This document shows positions 9,580 to 19,050 of a stretch of DNA of 32,115 nucleotides, one piece after another; the first letter of the stretch is position 1; each line of letters starts with the position of its first letter. The notes beneath the pieces are model-generated. The model did no database searches and had not been told where the DNA came from. It saw only the letters and a program-made list of their open reading frames with translations. The stretch is from assembly GCA_020054815.1 (NCBI GenBank), contig JAIHAN010000015.1:1-32115 (forward strand), in the 5' to 3' direction. A program made the position numbers and the translations under genes. The stretch is from Peptococcaceae bacterium. Its GTDB lineage: Bacteria > Bacillota > Peptococcia > DRI-13.

Positions 9580-9997
9580 AGAAAGAGAGGAACATTGTTA
9601 TTTCAACGCTTCTCTATTTTAGTACAGATAACAAAATGTGGCCTCATTGTTATTATAATATGGGCATAGCTTTTGAGATATACTCGAAGATTCTTTTTAA
9701 AGGGTACATATTGTCACCTTAGCCTGATGTTCTATGGGGTTAAGGTGATTAAATTTTGCTTTTAAAATTTTGAAATGTATAAGGAACAATTAATATTCCC
9801 AGATTTATGGTATTATTGAAACGTAACTACCAATATCGATATAATACATATTACAGTGTCCCTGGACTCCGTCTACAAGCAAATGCTTTCCTACAGGGGA
9901 AGCTGTCATAATGGAATAAAAAGATGGATTTGTGATTGCCGGTAAGTTAATTTCTTGTATAAACTACGAAATATTGTAAAGAAGGAAGCACGGATAA

Positions 9998-10390
9998 ATG
10001 AAGACATTTTATCAAGGATTGCTCTTAGCCCTCCAGATCGCTCTATTATTCTTGGTCAACCTTATAGGTGTATATATAGAACAAAAGACACACATTCCTG
10101 TACCGGGTAATGTTATAGGTATGATGTTGCTATTTTTATTACTGGAAAAAGGAATACTACCTGTTGCCTTTGTTAAGAAAGGAGCCGATTTTTTACTGAA
10201 ACATCTTACCTTTTTATTTATTCCGGTGGTTGTGGGATTTATGCCCTGGGGAAAGTTATTTCTTAACCAGGGTATACCTATTATGACAGCCATCCTTGTC
10301 AGTGTTTTTGTTGCTCTTGCCGTAACAGGGATGATAGTGGAGCATTTTGCTAAGACCAATAGAAAGAAGGAAAACGATGCTTATAATTAG
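9998..10390 (+). CDS. CidA/LrgA family holin-like protein
   Basis: QIALLFLVNLIGVYIEQKTHIPVPGNVIGMMLLFLLL...FVKKGADFLLKHLTFLFIPVVVGFM is typical of the family; followed by an LrgB gene. Confidence 0.9.
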   Translation: MKTFYQGLLLALQIALLFLVNLIGVYIEQKTHIPVPGNVIGMMLLFLLLEKGILPVAFVKKGADFLLKHLTFLFIPVVVGFMPWGKLFLNQGIPIMTAILVSVFVALAVTGMIVEHFAKTNRKKENDAYN

Positions 10391-11051
10391 TATTCTAATA
10401 ACACTTGGAGCCTATTATATTGGTCGTCTTGTTTTTAATTATGTAAGACATCCGGCGGCTAACCCCGTTATTGTTGGCGGCACTTTAGTTATCTTATTTC
10501 TAGTGTATTCCGGTCAGGGTTATACCAGTTATGAAGATGCCAAGAATGTGATAACCGGTTTTTTAGGTCCTGCAACTGTAGCTTTAGCCGTACCGCTCTA
10601 TCAGAATAAAAAACTCCTGGTAAGGTATTTCAGAATCATTATGCTATCTGTTTTCCTTGGGACCTTAACCACTACAGTGGCAGTTGTTTGGGTAGCCCAG
10701 CTTGTTGGTCTGGAACACTTTATAGTAGTTTCCCTGGCGCCAAAGTCGGTTACAGCTCCTATCGCTATAGAAGTGGCCAGGATGGTGGGAGGAGACCCGG
10801 CTTTGGCCGCGGCCTTTGTTGTAGGTACGGGTACATCAGGGGCGGTTTTAGGACCAATGATACTAACCTGGTTAGGTGTCAAATTACCATTAGCCAGGGG
10901 TTTAGCCTTGGGAACTGCGGCCCACGGTCAAGGAACAGCCATGGCTTTAGAAGAAGGCGAACTCCAAGGGGCCATGGGTGGTTTAGCTATGGGTTTGGCG
11001 GGTATCATGACGGCTCTCATTTTACCCTGGCTTTTACCATTATTGTTATAG
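10377..11051 (+). CDS. LrgB/CidB family protein (overlaps the LrgA-like gene)
   Basis: FLGPATVALAVPLYQNKK, LAPKSVTAPIAIEVARMVGGDPALAAAFVVGTGTSGAVLG, GTAAHGQGTAMALEEGELQGAMGGLAMGLAG; RBS AGAAAGAAGG favours ATG 10377 over the track start. Confidence 0.93.
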   Translation: MLIISILITLGAYYIGRLVFNYVRHPAANPVIVGGTLVILFLVYSGQGYTSYEDAKNVITGFLGPATVALAVPLYQNKKLLVRYFRIIMLSVFLGTLTTTVAVVWVAQLVGLEHFIVVSLAPKSVTAPIAIEVARMVGGDPALAAAFVVGTGTSGAVLGPMILTWLGVKLPLARGLALGTAAHGQGTAMALEEGELQGAMGGLAMGLAGIMTALILPWLLPLLL

Positions 11052-11085
11052 TTTTATCTAAACTTTGTCAAAGAAGGAGATAGAG

Positions 11086-12063
11086 ATGCAAAAATATATT
11101 GGTATGCTTGCTCTCACGGGTGCCGCCAGTATCTGGGGCGGCATGTATGTGGTCAGCAAATATGTACTGGATTTTGTACCGCCATTTACGCTTTTGTGGC
11201 TGAGATATGTGGTTGGTTTTATTGTCCTGGTCGGAACCATGATTTATCGTAAAACACCTCCCGCAGCTAAAGAAAAACTGCCCAGTCTGCTTTGGCTGGG
11301 GTTTATCGGGTATTTTGTTTCCGTGGGTGCCCAGTTTTTAGGAACCTGGTTGTCTTCTGCCCATATGGGTTCTTTGCTCACGTCTGCAGCGCCGGCCTTT
11401 ATTGTTATCCTTGCCTGGCCCATATTGGGGGAACGGATTGATTTAGGCAAGATAATTTCCCTGGTTATTGCTACTTTAGGTGTCATCGTGGTGGTGGGAT
11501 TCGAGGGAGACAAGGGTAATAGCCTGGGTAATGCCTTTTTGATCTTTGCTGCTCTCACCTGGGCTCTCCTTTCCGTCTATGCCAAGAAGTCAGCCCAGGA
11601 GCTGCCGGTTCTAACCATAACCACCTACGCCATCTTTTTTGCCATTCTTTTTACTACTCCCGTCATGATCTGGGAAAGTCTAAGTAAAGGCTTTAACTTT
11701 AAAATTATCCTTAATCCTGTACTTAGCTCAGGTGTTCTTTATTTAGGGATTGTTTCAACCGCTATCGCCTTTTTCCTCTGGAACAAAGGTATGGAACTAA
11801 TGGAAGCGGGGATAGGGGCCTTGTTTTTCTTTTTCCAGCCTGTGGTTGGCAGTTTTTTGGGGTGGTTGATTCTCAAAGAAAGCTTAACCTGGAACTTTTT
11901 CCTGGGAGGCCTGCTGATATTGCTGGGAGTGGCTATGGTATCACTTCGTGAGCGTAGGGATTCACGACGAGAGAATAACTGTATAAAAAAACCTCAACTG
12001 GTTCACAGTAGTACAGAGGCGACTACGGAAGGGGGAAAGGTAATTGCAGGAAAAAACGCTTAA
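11086..12063 (+). CDS. EamA/DMT superfamily transporter
   Basis: About ten TM segments, two EamA-like repeats (GAASIWGGMYVVSKYVLDFVPPFTLLWLRY...; FFFQPVVGSFLGWLILKE); RBS AAGGAGA before ATG 11086. Confidence 0.9.
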   Translation: MQKYIGMLALTGAASIWGGMYVVSKYVLDFVPPFTLLWLRYVVGFIVLVGTMIYRKTPPAAKEKLPSLLWLGFIGYFVSVGAQFLGTWLSSAHMGSLLTSAAPAFIVILAWPILGERIDLGKIISLVIATLGVIVVVGFEGDKGNSLGNAFLIFAALTWALLSVYAKKSAQELPVLTITTYAIFFAILFTTPVMIWESLSKGFNFKIILNPVLSSGVLYLGIVSTAIAFFLWNKGMELMEAGIGALFFFFQPVVGSFLGWLILKESLTWNFFLGGLLILLGVAMVSLRERRDSRRENNCIKKPQLVHSSTEATTEGGKVIAGKNA

Positions 12064-12640
12064 CCTGGGTGGTAGAAAAGTTTTTTACCGGGAGATAGAG
12101 GGGACGAAAACCCCTGTCCTTTTTCTACATGGTAAACGGTTTACCTCCCAGGACTGGTTAGGGCAGAAGGTAATTGACAAACTTGCCGCTCTGGGTCACC
12201 GGGTTATAGCCCTGGACCTTCCGGGATACGGTCAATCCGATGAACTGAATGGACTCTCATTTTCCGACTTTTTTACAGAAGTGGAGACAAAACTCAACCT
12301 GGACAACTTCTATCTAGTGGGGCCTTCCTTTGGGGGTAAGATTGCCCTGGAGAGGGCTATTAAGGGTGATCATAAACTGTCGGGGTTGGTTGTTATTGCA
12401 CCGGCTGAAGTGGACAATTATCTCCATGTTATACATAAGGTGCATATTCCCGTATTAATCGTCTGGGGTGAGGAGGATAAGGTTGTACCTGTTGAGTATG
12501 CGAGTCGCCTTGCAGCAGTTTTACCCCAGCGTGAAGTTCATATCATAAGGAGCAGGGGTCATACCTGTTATTTTGAGGAACCCGAGTTATTTGCCGATAT
12601 TGTAATCAATTTTCTCCATAAAAATATGCAGAACAAATGA
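12044..12640 (+). CDS. Alpha/beta hydrolase
   Basis: VLFLHGKRFTSQDWLG, LDLPGYGQSD, VGPSFGGKIALE (nucleophile elbow), VWGEEDKVVP, SRGHTCYFEEPE; TTG start overlapping the previous CDS. Confidence 0.9.
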   Translation: MQEKTLNLGGRKVFYREIEGTKTPVLFLHGKRFTSQDWLGQKVIDKLAALGHRVIALDLPGYGQSDELNGLSFSDFFTEVETKLNLDNFYLVGPSFGGKIALERAIKGDHKLSGLVVIAPAEVDNYLHVIHKVHIPVLIVWGEEDKVVPVEYASRLAAVLPQREVHIIRSRGHTCYFEEPELFADIVINFLHKNMQNK

Positions 12641-12668
12641 AGGGTTTGGAGTCAGTAAAAGGTAGAAA

Positions 12669-12698
12669 AAATCTCGTGTGTTAAAGGACACGAGATTT
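12669..12698 (+). terminator. Rho-independent terminator
   Basis: AAATCTCGTGT-GTTAAAGG-ACACGAGATTT then T-rich sequence. Confidence 0.8.
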
Positions 12699-12801
12699 CC
12701 TGTTTTTATATTAAATAACTTTATCCCGACAGCTTGCAGGAAAATACCGGACCATGGCGAAAACTGGTAATTGTTACATATATTTGTCGAGGTGTTAAGT
12801 C

Positions 12802-13389
12802 ATGTTGGATAGTCTTTCTAAAAAAGCCCAGGTACTAATCTTACTGGCTCTTGGGGTGATGATTTTCTTTGCCGGCGTAAAATATCAGGAAAACCGCCTG
12901 ACTTCAGTGATGATGGAGAAATCAGCGCTGCAGGTGGAACAAAAGTCTGTCGTACAGGCTCCTAAAACCTTAACGGTGCATGTGGTAGGGGCTGTAGCCA
13001 AGCCCGGGGTCTACACCCTGGAGGAAGGAAAACGGATTCATGACCTTATCCAGTTGGCCTCTCTTTTACCGGAGGCTGATACTACTTTAATAAATTTAGC
13101 AGCGCCGCTCCAGGACGGTAAGCAGGTATATGTGCCCTTTAAAGGAGAAGCAACCGCCGGCGGCACACCTCAAAAAACAGGTGCCCCGGGTGACGGCCTC
13201 ATCAATATTAATACAGCAGGGATAAAGGAACTGGATTCCTTACCGGGCATTGGCCCTGCCTTGGCCCAGCGCATTATCGACTACCGCGAGAATCACGGTA
13301 ATTTTGCTGCGGTGGAAGATATTACCAAGGTATCCGGCATTGGCCCCTCTACACTGCAAAAATTCAAACACCTCATTACGGTAAAATAA
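12802..13389 (+). CDS. comEA: Competence protein ComEA (SLBB plus helix-hairpin-helix)
   Basis: N-terminal TM; VHVVGAVAKPGVYTLEEGKRIHDLI (SLBB); ININTAGIKELDSLPGIGPALAQRIIDYRENHGNF...VSGIGPSTLQKFK (HhH). Confidence 0.96.
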   Translation: MLDSLSKKAQVLILLALGVMIFFAGVKYQENRLTSVMMEKSALQVEQKSVVQAPKTLTVHVVGAVAKPGVYTLEEGKRIHDLIQLASLLPEADTTLINLAAPLQDGKQVYVPFKGEATAGGTPQKTGAPGDGLININTAGIKELDSLPGIGPALAQRIIDYRENHGNFAAVEDITKVSGIGPSTLQKFKHLITVK

Positions 13390-13392
13390 GCT

Positions 13393-15729
13393 ATGACTGG
13401 CAGCAGTTTGCACATAAGACAGCGTCCCCTCCTTGCACTGACGTGTTTTTACGGCCTGGGGATCATCTTTGGCTTTTACTTTAAAGGAAGTTTGTGGTGG
13501 CTAATCTTAGGCGGGTTAACCTTTCTGGTAAATGTCGTCTACTTTATTAGGAAAGGAAAGCTCCAAAGCACTCTTTTTCTTTTGTGTTTCGTTTTTTTCG
13601 GGGCACTATGGTATAACCTTCATTGTCTGCCTCCCGATTCTTACCGGCATTGGCTTGATGAAGTTGTAGAGGGCCAGGGAACGGTGATTTCTTATCCGAG
13701 GCCCGGAGCCGCAGGTCTCTCTTTCGTGGTGGACCTCCACAGGTTATCCCGGGGTGAGCAGGAACTGCCCGGGGGGATCAGTGTTTTACTCAGGACAAAG
13801 GGAGAAGCTCAGGTTCTACCCGGTACAGTGGTGGCTGTTCGTGGAAAACTTTCTTTACCCCGCCAGGCCCGTAATCCCGGTGAATTCGATTACCGTCAAT
13901 ACCTGGCCAACGGCCAGATCTTTTACCAGCTGACTACCCAAGATAACGGTTTAACGGTAATCAGTGAAGGTCAGGGAATAAGGACTTGGCTGGCCCGGGA
14001 GCGGGAGAAAATTGCTTCTCATTTGGCCCAAATCATTCCTCGAAAAGAGCGGGGACTTCTATTAGGGGTATTATTTGGTGATAAAAGCGGCATCCCCGAC
14101 ACAGATTATGAGGCTTATCAAAGGGCAGGCGTGGTCCACCTCTTTGCCGTGTCGGGCCTGCATGTGGGGTTTGTTTTGGGCCTGGTCTGGGCCTTGCTCT
14201 CCTTTTGGGAGGTACGGCCCCTTTTTCGCCTGCTGCTAGGGGCAGGATGTTTAACCGTTTATTTTTTCCTGGTAGGCTGGACAGCCTCCATCGTGAGGGC
14301 CATCATCATGGCCCTGGTTGGCTTAGTGGCTTTGACAATGGGCAAGAAACAGGATCTTTATACTACCTTAGCCCTGGCTGCCCTGATTATTCTGATGATA
14401 AACCCGGGGGAACTGTTGCAGACGGGTTTTCAACTCTCCTTTGTAACGACGGCAGGCCTCATCTACATGACTCCCTGGCTGGAGAATTTGGGACTGGGAA
14501 AAATCCTGGCCCCTGCAGTAGCAGCCCAATTGGCAGGTATCCCCTTGGGGGCATATTATTTTAACCAGATATCCCTGGTGGCTCCCTTTCTGAATATTAT
14601 TGCCGTAGGTGCCAGCGGGATCATTGTAGGTCTGGCCATGATAGGAAGTATCCTCTACTTTGTCTGGCCTCCTTTAGGGGATCCCTTTTTCTTAGGGGCC
14701 GGCGGCCTGCTCTATGCTCTAAGTGAATTCATTCTCTGGTGGGGCCGGCAGGAATGGACGGGTCTTATTGTACCTACTCCTCCCCTTGCACTCATTGTTA
14801 TTCTTTATGCCTTCCTTTTCCTTGCTCCTCATCTGTATAACTTCATCCCTTACTGGCGGAGCTTTTTGCGGCCAGTTTACCGGCAAAGAATCCTTACTGC
14901 TTTTATCATTATAGGCATGACCTGTTTCCTGTGGCCCCATATGGGCAAAACCCAGGTAGTTTTTTTGGATGTGGGGCAGGGGGACAGCATCTTTATTAAA
15001 ACACCCGGTGGTAAAACCATTCTGCTGGATGGCGGCGGAACTCCCGGTTCTGATTACTCCATCGGTAAGCAGGTTTTAAAACCTTTTTTAAGAAGGCAGG
15101 GGTTACGGAAGATTGACCTGGTCATCATGTCCCATTCCGATACCGACCACAGCGAAGGGCTCCTGGAGGTTATACCCTATTTTACTGTGGGCCAAATTAT
15201 CGTACCGCCCCTGGAGCAGGGGGACAAAGTGGAGGAGGCCCTTCTTCAAGTGGCCAGGAAACGTAATATTCCCTTAAATTCTGTCACAGCCGGTCAGTAT
15301 ATACAGGTTGATGACCAGGTGCGTTTAGAAGTGTTACATCCTGATGGAGAAAGGATATGGCACGGGAACAATAAATCCCTGGTTTTAAAGTTGATTTATC
15401 AAGAAGCGGAGTGGCTCTTAACCGGGGACATAGAAAATGAAGCCATAGCTTATCTCCTGGACCAAAAAGAGGACTTGCGGGCTGATATTCTGAAACTCCC
15501 CCATCATGGGAGTATTTCTTCATACAGTGAAGAATTCTATCGCCAGGTAGGACCCTGGGCGGTGATTGTCTCAGCAGGCATCAATAAGTTTAACCATCCC
15601 CACCCCAGGGTGAGGGGCTATTTTTCAGAACGGGGAATCCCTTTTTACCTCACCAGGGATAACGGTGCTATCATTACCTGGAGTAAGGGAAGGAAGATAG
15701 AGGTAAGGCCTTTTATACCCTGCCTCTAA
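13393..15729 (+). CDS. comEC: DNA internalization protein ComEC/Rec2
   Basis: Competence domain (GVLFGDKSGIPDTDYEAYQRAGVVHLFAVSGLHVGFV) and metallo-beta-lactamase domain (VFLDVGQGDSIFIKTPGGKTILLDGG...SHSDTDHSEG...LTGDIE...LPHHGS). Confidence 0.97.
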   Translation: MTGSSLHIRQRPLLALTCFYGLGIIFGFYFKGSLWWLILGGLTFLVNVVYFIRKGKLQSTLFLLCFVFFGALWYNLHCLPPDSYRHWLDEVVEGQGTVISYPRPGAAGLSFVVDLHRLSRGEQELPGGISVLLRTKGEAQVLPGTVVAVRGKLSLPRQARNPGEFDYRQYLANGQIFYQLTTQDNGLTVISEGQGIRTWLAREREKIASHLAQIIPRKERGLLLGVLFGDKSGIPDTDYEAYQRAGVVHLFAVSGLHVGFVLGLVWALLSFWEVRPLFRLLLGAGCLTVYFFLVGWTASIVRAIIMALVGLVALTMGKKQDLYTTLALAALIILMINPGELLQTGFQLSFVTTAGLIYMTPWLENLGLGKILAPAVAAQLAGIPLGAYYFNQISLVAPFLNIIAVGASGIIVGLAMIGSILYFVWPPLGDPFFLGAGGLLYALSEFILWWGRQEWTGLIVPTPPLALIVILYAFLFLAPHLYNFIPYWRSFLRPVYRQRILTAFIIIGMTCFLWPHMGKTQVVFLDVGQGDSIFIKTPGGKTILLDGGGTPGSDYSIGKQVLKPFLRRQGLRKIDLVIMSHSDTDHSEGLLEVIPYFTVGQIIVPPLEQGDKVEEALLQVARKRNIPLNSVTAGQYIQVDDQVRLEVLHPDGERIWHGNNKSLVLKLIYQEAEWLLTGDIENEAIAYLLDQKEDLRADILKLPHHGSISSYSEEFYRQVGPWAVIVSAGINKFNHPHPRVRGYFSERGIPFYLTRDNGAIITWSKGRKIEVRPFIPCL

Positions 15730-15823
15730 TGCTGGCTGGCATTTCCTTTTTCTATCTAGTCGGTTAAAGTGACAACTTGTGGTATAATAGGGAAAGCACT
15801 ATTTAAGAAAAGGTGGTTACATA

Positions 15824-17023
15824 ATGCAGAAGACAGGATTCTTTTTAGTGCTTTGCCTTTTATTACTACTGGCCATGCCGGTGGCAGCCGCTCCCCAGGT
15901 AACAGGCAAGAGTGCCGTTCTTATCGATGCTCAAAGCGGCCAGGTCCTTTATGATATGGCCAAAGATGAAAAGCTCCCCCCTGCCAGCACCACAAAAATA
16001 CTTACCGCCATCATCGCTATTGAAAGCGGTAAACTGGATGAAATGGTAACTGTGGGTCCCAATCCGCCTCTGGTTGAAGGGACTAAGGTTTATCTGGAAG
16101 CCGGGGAAAAGGTAAAGCTCCGCGATTTGGTATTAGCCGCTCTCGTCCATTCAGCCAACGATGCTGCCCTGGCTGTCGGAGAATATCTGGCCGGGTCTGC
16201 CCCGGAATTTGCCAAGATGATGAATGCAAAAGCTCAGGCCTTGGGTGCGGTGAACAGTAATTTTGTCAATCCTCACGGCTTGTCTGAAGACAATCACTAT
16301 ACTACCGCTTACGACCTGGCGCTGATAGGACGTTATGCCATGACCAATGAGACTTTTCGCAGTATGGTCAAAACCAAGGTGTTAGACTGGAATGGCAAGG
16401 CTTGGCAGACAAGGCTGATTAATATTAATAAACTGTTATGGTCTTATGATGGCGCTGATGGTGTTAAAACAGGGTACACCACAGAGGCCAAATCTACCAT
16501 TGTGGCCTCTGCCACCCGTAATGGACAAACTTTAATCGCCGTGGTCTTAGGTTCGAGCGGCAATAATATCTGGCAGGATGCCGAAAGACTCCTGGACTAC
16601 GGTTTCGCAAATTTTCAAGGAATCGAACTGGCTCATCCCGAAAAAGTAGTGGCTACCGTGGATATTACTCCTAAAGAAAAGTTACAGTTGGTTCCGAAAG
16701 AAGCGGTACAGTTGGCTTTACCCCAGGAAGGAAATAAAAAGATTGACACCAAAGTTGTTTTAGAGCCCCTGCAGGTCCCCATTGCCCAGGGGCAAACGGT
16801 GGGGAGCCTGGTCTTCTTCCTGGATGGCAAAGAAATCAGCCGGGTAGAGCTTTTGGCTAAAAATGCAGTGTCCCGTCATATTGGCTTTACCAATATCATG
16901 TTATATATTGGGGCGGGGCTTTTCTTCCTGCAAGTGTTGTGGAGGAGTTTTCTCCTTTATAAAAGAAGTAGAAGAAGTCGATACGGTTATAACTCCTCTT
17001 ACCGGGATTATCGTTCATACTAG
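15824..17023 (+). CDS. dacF: D-alanyl-D-alanine carboxypeptidase (DacF-type)
   Basis: Signal peptide; PPASTTKILTA (SxxK), SANDAALA (SxN), DGVKTGYT (KTG). Confidence 0.93.
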   Translation: MQKTGFFLVLCLLLLLAMPVAAAPQVTGKSAVLIDAQSGQVLYDMAKDEKLPPASTTKILTAIIAIESGKLDEMVTVGPNPPLVEGTKVYLEAGEKVKLRDLVLAALVHSANDAALAVGEYLAGSAPEFAKMMNAKAQALGAVNSNFVNPHGLSEDNHYTTAYDLALIGRYAMTNETFRSMVKTKVLDWNGKAWQTRLININKLLWSYDGADGVKTGYTTEAKSTIVASATRNGQTLIAVVLGSSGNNIWQDAERLLDYGFANFQGIELAHPEKVVATVDITPKEKLQLVPKEAVQLALPQEGNKKIDTKVVLEPLQVPIAQGQTVGSLVFFLDGKEISRVELLAKNAVSRHIGFTNIMLYIGAGLFFLQVLWRSFLLYKRSRRSRYGYNSSYRDYRSY

Positions 17024-17031
17024 GAGGTTTC

Positions 17032-18057
17032 ATGCTGTTTCAGAGTGTTATTAATAGTATTAAACGTGGTATGGTCTCTCCTGTTTATCTCCTGCACGGT
17101 GAAGAAGAGTACCTGCAGGAGTTGATTATTAAGGCTTTAAAGGAACATCTTTTAACGCCGGAAACAGGGGATTTCAATTATGACGAGCTTGACGGTGAGA
17201 ATGTCTCACCCGGGCAAATTGTGGCCAGTGCCAATACCCTGCCCGTCTTTGCCGAAAAAAGACTGGTGATTGTCAAACGGCCTTCTCTCTATTTTTTGAG
17301 CAAGAAAAAGGAAGGGGAGGATACCGGCGGCGATGATAAGTGCCTGATAGAATACATCTCGGAACCTTTATCTTCCACCTGCCTGGTTTTCTGGTTAAAG
17401 GAAACAGCGGATAAACGTAAAAAGTTATACAAGACAATAGAGAAAAAGGGCCAGGTTGTAGAGGTCACTCCCTTAAAGGGGACGGAACTCAGCAACTGGC
17501 TGCAGGAACAGGCCGGGGCCCTGGGAAAGGTTCTCGAACCCAATGCGCTGGAGTATATTGTCTTTCACGCCAGTCATGACCTGCGCTCTCTTAAAAATGA
17601 ACTGGATAAACTGGCCCTTTTTACCGGAGAGGAGCGGACTATTTCCCTGCCGGTAGTGGAAAAGCTTTTAACCAAAAGCATTGAGGCCAATATTTTTGAC
17701 CTGGTGGATAGTCTGGGCTTAAAAAAAACAGAGGAGGCCCTTCATGAGTTAAGGAACCTCCTGGTAATGGGTGAACCGGCCATCCGTATTCTTTTTATGA
17801 TCGCCCGACAGTTTCGTCTTATCCTAATGGTGAAGGACCTGGAACAGAGAGGGTTTTCCGAAAAACAGATTACGGCGGAACTATCCCTTCATCCTTATGT
17901 TACCGGGAAAATCCTGCGCCAGGCCAGAAATTTCACCTTCCCAGAACTTGAGCGCAGCCTGGAGATCATCCTGGAAACCGATTTTGCCTTAAAAAACGGT
18001 TCTCCTGTCCAGGCTGCGCTGGAAAACCTGATACTGAAGCTAGCAACTAGTTCGTAG
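17032..18057 (+). CDS. holA: DNA polymerase III delta subunit
   Basis: VYLLHGEEEYLQELIIKALKEHL...; FNYDELDGENVSPGQIVASANTLPVFAEKRLVIVKR; conserved position before rpsT. Confidence 0.93.
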   Translation: MLFQSVINSIKRGMVSPVYLLHGEEEYLQELIIKALKEHLLTPETGDFNYDELDGENVSPGQIVASANTLPVFAEKRLVIVKRPSLYFLSKKKEGEDTGGDDKCLIEYISEPLSSTCLVFWLKETADKRKKLYKTIEKKGQVVEVTPLKGTELSNWLQEQAGALGKVLEPNALEYIVFHASHDLRSLKNELDKLALFTGEERTISLPVVEKLLTKSIEANIFDLVDSLGLKKTEEALHELRNLLVMGEPAIRILFMIARQFRLILMVKDLEQRGFSEKQITAELSLHPYVTGKILRQARNFTFPELERSLEIILETDFALKNGSPVQAALENLILKLATSS

Positions 18058-18076
18058 TTCGCGGTTGGCAGCGAAG

Positions 18077-18215
18077 TAGTTACTAGTAATTAGTTACTAG
18101 CGGTGACCGGTAACCTGTGGTCTGTTATTATTAACCGGTCACTGGACACCGGGCTCTGGTCACTAATTCAGACTTCGGAAATCGGATATCGGATTTGGAG
18201 GAATAGCCGGAAATC
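18077..18215. repeat. Mosaic intergenic element (copy A): CTAG-rich arm, GGTGACCGG arm, CCGGTCACTGGACACC unit, ATCGGATATCGG unit
   Basis: Same order of blocks as 30607-30763; 28-nt core CCGGTCACTGGACACCGGGCTCTGGTCA (18135-18162) is about 23/28 identical to the core in copy B. Confidence 0.7.
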
Positions 18216-18217
18216 GT

Positions 18218-18252
18218 AAAAAATAAGCGTCATATCATGACGCTTATTTTTT
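18218..18252. terminator. Terminator of rpsT (bidirectional hairpin)
   Basis: AAAAAATAAGCGTCA-TATCA-TGACGCTTATTTTTT perfect arms. Confidence 0.9.
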
Positions 18253-18517
18253 AGCTTGCAGTTTTATTTAATCTCCGTGTTAAGCGGGATTTTTTCCGGG
18301 CCGCCATATTTTTATGGATAATACCCTTGGCAGCAAGTTTGTCGATAACACGAATAGCTCTTACCAGAGTATCCTTGGCTGCTTCAAGGTCGGCTCCCTT
18401 AAGGGCGTTTTCAAAACGGCGAACTGCAGTTTTCATCATTGATTTATAGGCAGCATTCCTGACAGTACGAATGCGGGCTATTTTTGCTCTTTTTAATGCA
18501 GATTTGATGTTGGCCAT
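18251..18517 (-). CDS. rpsT: 30S ribosomal protein S20
   Basis: MANIKSALKRAKIARIRTVRNAAYKSMMKTAVRRFENAL...AAKGIIHKNMAARKKSRLTRRLNK; RBS AAAGGAGGTG. Confidence 0.98.
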   Translation of the reverse strand: MANIKSALKRAKIARIRTVRNAAYKSMMKTAVRRFENALKGADLEAAKDTLVRAIRVIDKLAAKGIIHKNMAARKKSRLTRRLNKTAS

Positions 18518-18669
18518 ATCCAGTTCACCTCCTTTAAGGGTTGCTTTCGCAATAAAAAATTCACGAACTACATTTTATCATTCTTGCCTGGAAAAGGCAA
18601 GAAGATCTTGACACAGTTAGTATAAGTTTATAGCGATTCGTTTAAGCTAGTAAAAAAGGAGGTGAAAAA

Positions 18670-18999
18670 ATGCTAGGTGCCATCGTTCGCTTTATCGTTT
18701 CGGCCCTTGTTTTACTTATTGTAAGCTGGCTATTGCCCGGTATCTCGGTAGCCGGCTTTACCGGAGCCCTGTTAGCGGCAATTGTCATTGCCGTGCTGGG
18801 GTGGGTGGCGGAAAGACTCATGGGTAAACGTGTTTCACCTCAGGCCCGCGGTTTTGTGGGTTTTCTCACTGCTGCCGTAGTGATTTATCTCACCCAATTT
18901 ATCCTGCCAGGAATGATGAGTGTATCCATAATCGGTGCATTACTGGCTTCTCTGGTCATCGGGCTTGTAGATGCTATCGTACCAACTGAATTACGTTAA
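18670..18999 (+). CDS. Phage-holin-family (YvlD-like, four-TM) membrane protein
   Basis: Four hydrophobic segments, LPGISVAGFTGALLAAIVIAVLGW..., ILPGMMSVSIIGALLASLVIGLVDAIVP; RBS AAAAGGAGGTG. Confidence 0.8.
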   Translation: MLGAIVRFIVSALVLLIVSWLLPGISVAGFTGALLAAIVIAVLGWVAERLMGKRVSPQARGFVGFLTAAVVIYLTQFILPGMMSVSIIGALLASLVIGLVDAIVPTELR

Positions 19000-19050
19000 G
19001 GCATATTCTTTCTTCCCCATTCATATAGTCTAAGGAAAGGATGGGGAAGT

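Noticed and set aside
9713-9751. TCACCTTAGCC...GGGTTAAGGTGA hairpin downstream of the DedA-like fragment
   Set aside because: Probably a leftover terminator; T-tract is weak and no gene end is adjacent
9841-9990. Possible riboswitch upstream of the LrgA-like gene
   Set aside because: I looked for guanidine, preQ1 and similar signatures and found none; pairing is weak
10688-11083. 131-aa plus-strand ORF overlapping lrgB in another frame
   Set aside because: Gly/Arg-rich alternative frame of a conserved CDS
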